Shown piece by piece: positions 4,936 through 8,523 of a stretch of DNA of 8,523 bases (the first letter of the stretch is position 1; each line of letters opens with the position of its first letter). The notes below the pieces were generated by a model. The model saw nothing but the letters and a program-made list of their open reading frames with translations. It made no database searches and was not told where the DNA came from. Source of the stretch: an uncultured Clostridia bacterium (GTDB taxonomy: Bacteria > Bacillota > Clostridia > Christensenellales > Aristaeellaceae); the NCBI GenBank assembly GCA_934663625.1, contig CAKUKP010000096.1, positions 1 to 8,523 on the forward strand, written 5' to 3'. The translations under genes and the position numbers were made by a program.

Positions 4936-5925
4936 ATGGCAATCATCGATAAGATTAAGGCAAAAGCAAAAGCGGATGTAAAGACCATCGTACTGCCTGA
5001 GGGCGATGAACACCGCACCGTGCAGGCTGCCGCAAAGATCGCAGCCGAAGGTCTGGCAAAGCTGATCCTGCTGGGCAATCCGGAAAAGATTCACGAAGTC
5101 GCCGCGGGCGCCTGCCTGGACGGCATCGAAATCATCGATCCCGCCACCAGCGATAAGTGCGAAGAATACGCGCATACGCTGTATGAGCTGCGCAAGGCGA
5201 AGGGCATGACCGAAGAAAAGGCCGCCGCGACCGTAAAGGATCCCATGTACTATGGCATCATGATGGTTAAGGCCGGCGAGGCCGACGGTCTGGTATCCGG
5301 CGCGATTCACTCCACCGGCGATATGCTGCGCCCCGCGCTGCAGATCATCAAATCCAAGCCCGGCATCAAGACCGTTTCCTCCTGCTTCCTGATGGAAAGC
5401 CCGAACACCCAGTACGGCGATAACGGCATCATGATCTTCGCGGACTGCGCCGTGAACATCGATCCCGATGCGGAAGCGCTGGCGAACATCGCAATCGGCG
5501 CGGCGGAATCCGCGCGCGCGCTGGCGGGCATCGAACCCCGCGTGGCAATGCTTTCCTTCTCCACCAAGGGCAGCGCAAAGCACGACGTAGTCACCAAGGT
5601 GCAGGAAGCGACCCGCATCGCGCACGAAATGGCGCCCGATCTGATGCTGGACGGCGAACTGCAGCTGGACGCCGCGCTGGTTGAAAAGGTCGGCAACCTG
5701 AAGGCGCCGGGCAGCGCCGTAGCTGGCAAGGCCAACACCCTGATCTTCCCCAGCCTGGAAGCGGGCAACATCGGCTACAAGCTGGTGCAGCGCCTGGGCA
5801 ATGCGGAAGCCTACGGCCCGATCCTGCAGGGCATCGCGAAGCCGTGCAACGATCTGTCCCGCGGATGCAGCGTGGATGATATCGTGGCGACCGTCGCCAT
5901 CACCGCCGCGCAGGCGCAGGGCTGA
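4936..5925 (+). CDS. pta: phosphate acetyltransferase
   Basis: Pta converts acetyl-CoA and phosphate to acetyl phosphate and CoA in the cytoplasm, the first step of acetate formation. The 329-residue protein is a compact, single-domain Pta of the PTA_PTB family, without the N-terminal regulatory domains of the long enterobacterial form. Landmarks are V-L-P-E-G (19-23), D-G-L-V-S-G-A-I-H-S-T-G-D, Y-G-D-N-G-I-M-I-F-A-D-C-A, L-S-F-S-T-K-G-S-A and the C-terminal F-P-S-L-E-A-G-N-I-G-Y-K. The ATG at 4936 is preferred over a GTG at 4900 because GGAGG (4924-4928) sits seven bases before it and the family sequence begins there. It is followed 52 bases later by ackA, the classic operon order. Confidence 0.96.
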   Translation: MAIIDKIKAKAKADVKTIVLPEGDEHRTVQAAAKIAAEGLAKLILLGNPEKIHEVAAGACLDGIEIIDPATSDKCEEYAHTLYELRKAKGMTEEKAAATVKDPMYYGIMMVKAGEADGLVSGAIHSTGDMLRPALQIIKSKPGIKTVSSCFLMESPNTQYGDNGIMIFADCAVNIDPDAEALANIAIGAAESARALAGIEPRVAMLSFSTKGSAKHDVVTKVQEATRIAHEMAPDLMLDGELQLDAALVEKVGNLKAPGSAVAGKANTLIFPSLEAGNIGYKLVQRLGNAEAYGPILQGIAKPCNDLSRGCSVDDIVATVAITAAQAQG

Positions 5926-5977
5926 TTCGGCAGAATTGCACTATAACATATACAGAAACGATTAGGAGAATAGCATT

Positions 5978-7225
5978 ATGAAGATTCTGGTTATCAACGC
6001 CGGTTCCTCCTCCCTGAAGTTTCAGCTGATCGACATGGAAAATGAATCCGTGATCGCGAAGGGACTCGTAGAACGCATCGGCACCGTGGATCCCACCACC
6101 GATCTGACCTACAGCTGGAACGGCAAGAAGATCAAGGAAATGAAGCTGAAGAAGTCCGCTACCCACGCAGAAGCCATGGAAATGGTTCTGGACGTGCTGG
6201 TGGGCAAGGATCGCACCGATCTGGAAATCGAAGAACGCCCGGACGGCGCGCATCTGACCGGCACCGGCATCATTTCCGACCTTTCTGAAATCGGCGCGGT
6301 TGGCCATCGCGTGCTGCACGGCGGCGAAAAGTTCACCGCTTCCTGCCTGATCGACGATGCATGCATCGCCGCGATCAAGGAAAACATCCCGCTGGGCCCG
6401 CTTCACAATCCCGCCAACCTGATGGGCATTGAAGCCTGCCAGAAGGTGCTGCCGAACGTTCCGCAGGTCGCCGTATTCGATACCGCGTTCCATCAGACCA
6501 TGCCGCCGAAGGCGTTCCGCTATGGTCTGCCGAACCATTACTACACCGATCTGCACATGCGCAAGTACGGCTTCCACGGCACCTCCCACCGCTTCATCGC
6601 GGGCCGCGCCACCGAACTGTTCGGCGCCGGCAAGAAGGTTATCGTATGCCATCTGGGCAACGGTTCTTCCCTGTCCGCATGCGTTGACGGCAAGTGCGTG
6701 GATACCACGATGGGCATCACCCCGCTGGACGGCGTTCTGATGGGCACCCGCTGCGGCACGCTGGATCCCGCCTGCGTAGAATTCATCTGCAATACCGAAA
6801 ACAAGACCCCCTCCGAGGTTCTGAACATGATGAACAAGAAGAGCGGTCTGGTGGGTCTGACCGGTTCTTCCGATATGCGCGATGTTACCGCGCGCATGGA
6901 CGCGGGCGATGAAAACGCCAAGCTCGCCATCGATATGTGGACCTACACCGTACAGAAGTACATCGGTTCCTACATCGCTGCGATGAACGGCTGCGACGCC
7001 ATCATCTTCACCGCAGGCATTGGCGAAAACCACATCCGCGCCCGCAAATGGGTATGCGAAGGCCTGAGCTTCTTCGGAATCAAGATCGACGACGAACGCA
7101 ACAACGTTGCCGGTGAAGAGCGCAAGATTTCCGCGGACGATTCCAAGATTCAGGTTTGGGTTATCCCGACCAACGAAGAACTGGCAATCGCACGCGATAC
7201 GCTGGAAATCGCTACGAAAAAATAA
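5978..7225 (+). CDS. ackA: acetate kinase
   Basis: AckA transfers the phosphate of acetyl phosphate to ADP, yielding acetate and ATP by substrate-level phosphorylation; it can also run in reverse to activate acetate. The 415-residue protein is slightly longer than the usual 400 or so. It shows the ASKHA-fold nucleotide motifs N-A-G-S-S-S-L-K-F (7-15), G-H-R-V-L-H-G-G, V-F-D-T-A-F-H, Y-G-F-H-G-T-S-H, H-L-G-N-G-S-S, G-T-R-C-G-T-L-D-P and F-T-A-G-I-G-E-N. These include the arginines and aspartate (in V-G-H-R, F-D-T and G-T-R) known to be catalytic in the Methanosarcina enzyme. AGGAGA (5964-5969) lies eight bases before the ATG. No terminator follows, so some transcripts may read on into yceD-rpmF. 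Confidence 0.98.
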   Translation: MKILVINAGSSSLKFQLIDMENESVIAKGLVERIGTVDPTTDLTYSWNGKKIKEMKLKKSATHAEAMEMVLDVLVGKDRTDLEIEERPDGAHLTGTGIISDLSEIGAVGHRVLHGGEKFTASCLIDDACIAAIKENIPLGPLHNPANLMGIEACQKVLPNVPQVAVFDTAFHQTMPPKAFRYGLPNHYYTDLHMRKYGFHGTSHRFIAGRATELFGAGKKVIVCHLGNGSSLSACVDGKCVDTTMGITPLDGVLMGTRCGTLDPACVEFICNTENKTPSEVLNMMNKKSGLVGLTGSSDMRDVTARMDAGDENAKLAIDMWTYTVQKYIGSYIAAMNGCDAIIFTAGIGENHIRARKWVCEGLSFFGIKIDDERNNVAGEERKISADDSKIQVWVIPTNEELAIARDTLEIATKK

Positions 7226-7226
7226 C

Positions 7227-7255
7227 TTTACAAATTGTCATGCAGCGTATATAAT
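7227..7255 (+). promoter_or_regulatory. promoter of yceD-rpmF
   Basis: TTTACA (7227-7232, five of six) and TATAAT (7250-7255) are separated by 17 bases, immediately after the ackA stop codon. The transcript would start near 7262, giving a very short leader before the yceD ribosome binding site. Confidence 0.8.
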
Positions 7256-7279
7256 ATTTGAGGTTAGGGGGAAAAAGAT

Positions 7280-7795
7280 TTGTCGGCAATCCTTGATGTA
7301 TCCAAGGCGCTGAAGGTTCCCGGTCAGGAATACGCATTTCAAGCGGACGCCATGATCGAGGATATGGAGGTTTTGAGCGATCCCGTAAGCTTTGACGAGG
7401 TTACCTGCGAAGGCGCCTTCTTCGGCACGGGCGAGCGAATCAGCGTGAAGGGCGAAGCGCATGGGAAAATTACTTCCCGTTGCTGCCGCTGCCTGGAGCC
7501 GGTTTCCATTCACCTGAGTGCTGAGGTAGACGCTGTGTTTGCCCGTCAGATCGACCCTGAAGACCCGGATCTGTACATCTTTGAGGGATCAAAGATTGAC
7601 ATAACGGACGCCGTGCGCGATGCGCTCCTGCTGGAACTGCCCTATCGGTTCCTGTGCAGCGAAGATTGCAAGGGGCTTTGTCCCCGTTGCGGTTCCAATT
7701 TGAATCTGGGCACCTGTACATGCCAGGAGGGTGGCGAGGCTACAAATCCCTTTTCGGCATTGAAGGCCATCCTGCATGATGATGGCAACGCTTAG
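7280..7795 (+). CDS. yceD: YceD/DUF177 family protein (23S rRNA accumulation)
   Basis: The 171-residue protein belongs to the DUF177/YceD family (YlbN in Bacillus), members of which are needed for normal 23S rRNA accumulation in bacteria and plastids. It has the family pattern: R-C-C-R-C-L-E-P at about 67-74, then L-E-L-P-Y near 118-122, then a cysteine cluster (C126, C130, C134, C137, C146, C148) including C-K-G-L-C-P-R-C-G that probably binds zinc, and an N-P-F-S-A-L-K ending. The start is a TTG at 7280, chosen because AGGGGG (about 7265-7271) is well spaced and the next in-frame ATG would remove conserved N-terminal sequence. The rpmF gene follows 25 bases later, the standard arrangement. 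Confidence 0.93.
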   Translation: MSAILDVSKALKVPGQEYAFQADAMIEDMEVLSDPVSFDEVTCEGAFFGTGERISVKGEAHGKITSRCCRCLEPVSIHLSAEVDAVFARQIDPEDPDLYIFEGSKIDITDAVRDALLLELPYRFLCSEDCKGLCPRCGSNLNLGTCTCQEGGEATNPFSALKAILHDDGNA

Positions 7796-7820
7796 CAGAA
7801 TATGAGGAGGTGTAACAACC

Positions 7821-8009
7821 ATGGCCACTCCGAAAGGAAAAGTTTCTAAGGCAAGAAAGAATTCTCGTCGCAGCGCACATTGGAAGCTGAGCATCCCGGG
7901 GATCACCAAGTGCCCCCGTTGCGGTGAAATGAAGCTGAACCATCGCGCGTGCAAAAAGTGCGGCTACTATGACGGTCAGCAGGTCGTCGAGGTTGAAGAA
8001 GCCAAGTAA
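7821..8009 (+). CDS. rpmF: 50S ribosomal protein L32
   Basis: This 62-residue basic protein is a component of the large ribosomal subunit. The N-terminus M-A-T-P-K-G-K-V-S-K-A-R-K is typical of L32, and residues C31, C34, C44 and C47 (C-P-R-C and C-K-K-C) form an intact zinc ribbon, so this is the zinc-binding type rather than the cysteine-free paralogue used under zinc limitation. AGGAGGTG (7805-7812), near-perfect for the anti-Shine-Dalgarno, lies eight bases before the ATG. It forms an operon with yceD and ends at a terminator. Confidence 0.97.
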   Translation: MATPKGKVSKARKNSRRSAHWKLSIPGITKCPRCGEMKLNHRACKKCGYYDGQQVVEVEEAK

Positions 8010-8028
8010 TTCTTGCATACAGAATACG

Positions 8029-8060
8029 AAGGAACTGTCTTATAACGGACAGTTCCTTTT
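8029..8060 (+). terminator. terminator of yceD-rpmF
   Basis: AAGGAACTGTC (8029-8039) pairs perfectly with GACAGTTCCTT (8048-8058) around an eight-base loop, ending in TTTT (8057-8060). An outer pairing, TGCATA (8014-8019) with TATGCA (8062-8067), could extend the structure. It lies about 20 bases after the rpmF stop. Confidence 0.92.
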
Positions 8061-8080
8061 CTATGCATATGAGAATATAT

Positions 8081-8123
8081 GAAAAGCGCCCGATCCGCGG
8101 CACGTTCGCCGGAATCGGACGCT
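8081..8123 (-). terminator. terminator of the minus-strand membrane protein gene
   Basis: Read on the minus strand, AGCGTCCGATTCC pairs with GGATCGGGCGCT (plus 8085-8096 against 8111-8123) with one wobble and one bulged base, followed by TTTT (plus 8081-8084). It lies 12 bases after the stop codon of the minus-strand ORF and faces the rpmF terminator, so the two transcripts are separately closed. Confidence 0.75.
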
Positions 8124-8134
8124 GAGGATTCTGT

Positions 8135-8523
8135 TTATCGGTACTGCCGGTAATCGCGATCGCGCCTTTCGTAATTCGAACCGCGATCATAACCGTAATC
8201 CGAATCGTAGCGCGATGCGCTCTGCGATCTGCGAACGGGCGCGGCGCTTGAAGCGGAGCGGCGCTCCGATGCATAGTCCGCCGCATAATTCGTTCGCACG
8301 GCGGTTCGACGCGCGGGCGCGGCATTCTGCGCGCGAGCGGAGCGATCCTCCGGCTGCGCCCTGCCTTCCTTCCGTTCGGCGCGCTTCTGATCCTCCACGA
8401 TCAACAGAACCGCATCGTAGATCGAAATCACGCCCAGAATGACCAGCAGCCATTTGGTGATATCGTTGTTGATAAACGCCATAGCGGAATTCACGCGATC
8501 GATGCAGAAGAACACGAAATACA
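8135..8523 (-). CDS. unrecognised small membrane protein, 5' end cut by window
   Basis: The minus-strand frame ends at TAA (8135-8137) and stays open to the right edge. The codon split by the edge is xTG, so a start at base 8524 is possible; internal GTG (8513-8515) and ATG (8480-8482) codons are alternatives. The first part, with F-I-N-N-D-I-T-K-W followed by a hydrophobic stretch L-L-V-I-L-G-V-I-S-I-Y-D-A-V-L-L-I, contains one clear membrane helix and perhaps a second before it. The rest (about 80 residues) is charged, low in complexity and rich in Arg, Ala and Ser, ending in a Tyr/Arg/Asp-rich tail, probably disordered. I do not recognise the family. The clean stop and dedicated terminator support a real gene. 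Confidence 0.7.
   Translation of the reverse strand, partial: YFVFFCIDRVNSAMAFINNDITKWLLVILGVISIYDAVLLIVEDQKRAERKEGRAQPEDRSARAQNAAPARRTAVRTNYAADYASERRSASSAAPVRRSQSASRYDSDYGYDRGSNYERRDRDYRQYR

Noticed and set aside
4891..5625. A 244-codon minus-strand open frame opposite pta
   Set aside because: Same reason: it is a shadow of strongly biased codons in pta, and it has no family features.
5900..7033. A 377-codon minus-strand open frame opposite ackA
   Set aside because: It is long but antisense to a fully conserved acetate kinase, with His/Gly/Ala/Gln-rich shadow composition and no supporting promoter.

Overview
The window looks like chromosomal DNA from a member of the Bacillota, most likely class Clostridia. 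The evidence is a Clostridia-type 16S rRNA 5' end, a tryptophan T-box leader in front of a trpXYZ-type ABC transporter, consensus sigma-A promoters with 17-bp spacers, strong GGAGG-type ribosome binding sites, and the pta-ackA and yceD-rpmF gene pairs. The genes are fairly GC-rich. Genus cannot be assigned from this window.

Layout, left to right. Positions 1-59 are the first bases of a 16S rRNA gene on the minus strand, with its leader and a consensus promoter (274-302). Divergently, a promoter at 515-543 drives a complete T-box riboswitch (about 550-838). Stem I has a UGG specifier, and the UGGC acceptor-pairing bulge fits the G discriminator base of tRNA-Trp. The T-box controls trpX (977-1924), trpY (1946-2842) and trpZ (2835-3608): the binding protein, permease and ATPase of a predicted tryptophan importer. 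Between T-box and trpX lies a possible 17-codon leader peptide ending in Trp-Cys-Trp-His-His, whose Trp codons fall in or beside a 10-bp hairpin.

A strong terminator closes trpXYZ. A promoter whose -35 lies inside that terminator stem then reads a LacI-family regulator (3771-4805). Next come pta (4936-5925) and ackA (5978-7225), which turn acetyl-CoA into acetate and ATP. A further promoter (7227-7255) precedes yceD/DUF177 and rpmF, a conserved ribosome-linked pair ending at a terminator. A convergent minus-strand gene at the right edge (8135 to beyond 8523) encodes an unrecognised small membrane protein with an Arg/Tyr/Asp/Ser-rich tail; it has its own terminator.

Most of the window is ordinary core metabolism and translation. 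The most unusual part is the trp transporter leader: T-box control, a possible second tryptophan-sensing leader peptide, and three transporter proteins (870 residues) with no tryptophan at all. I see no mobile element, CRISPR array, tRNA gene or defence system.
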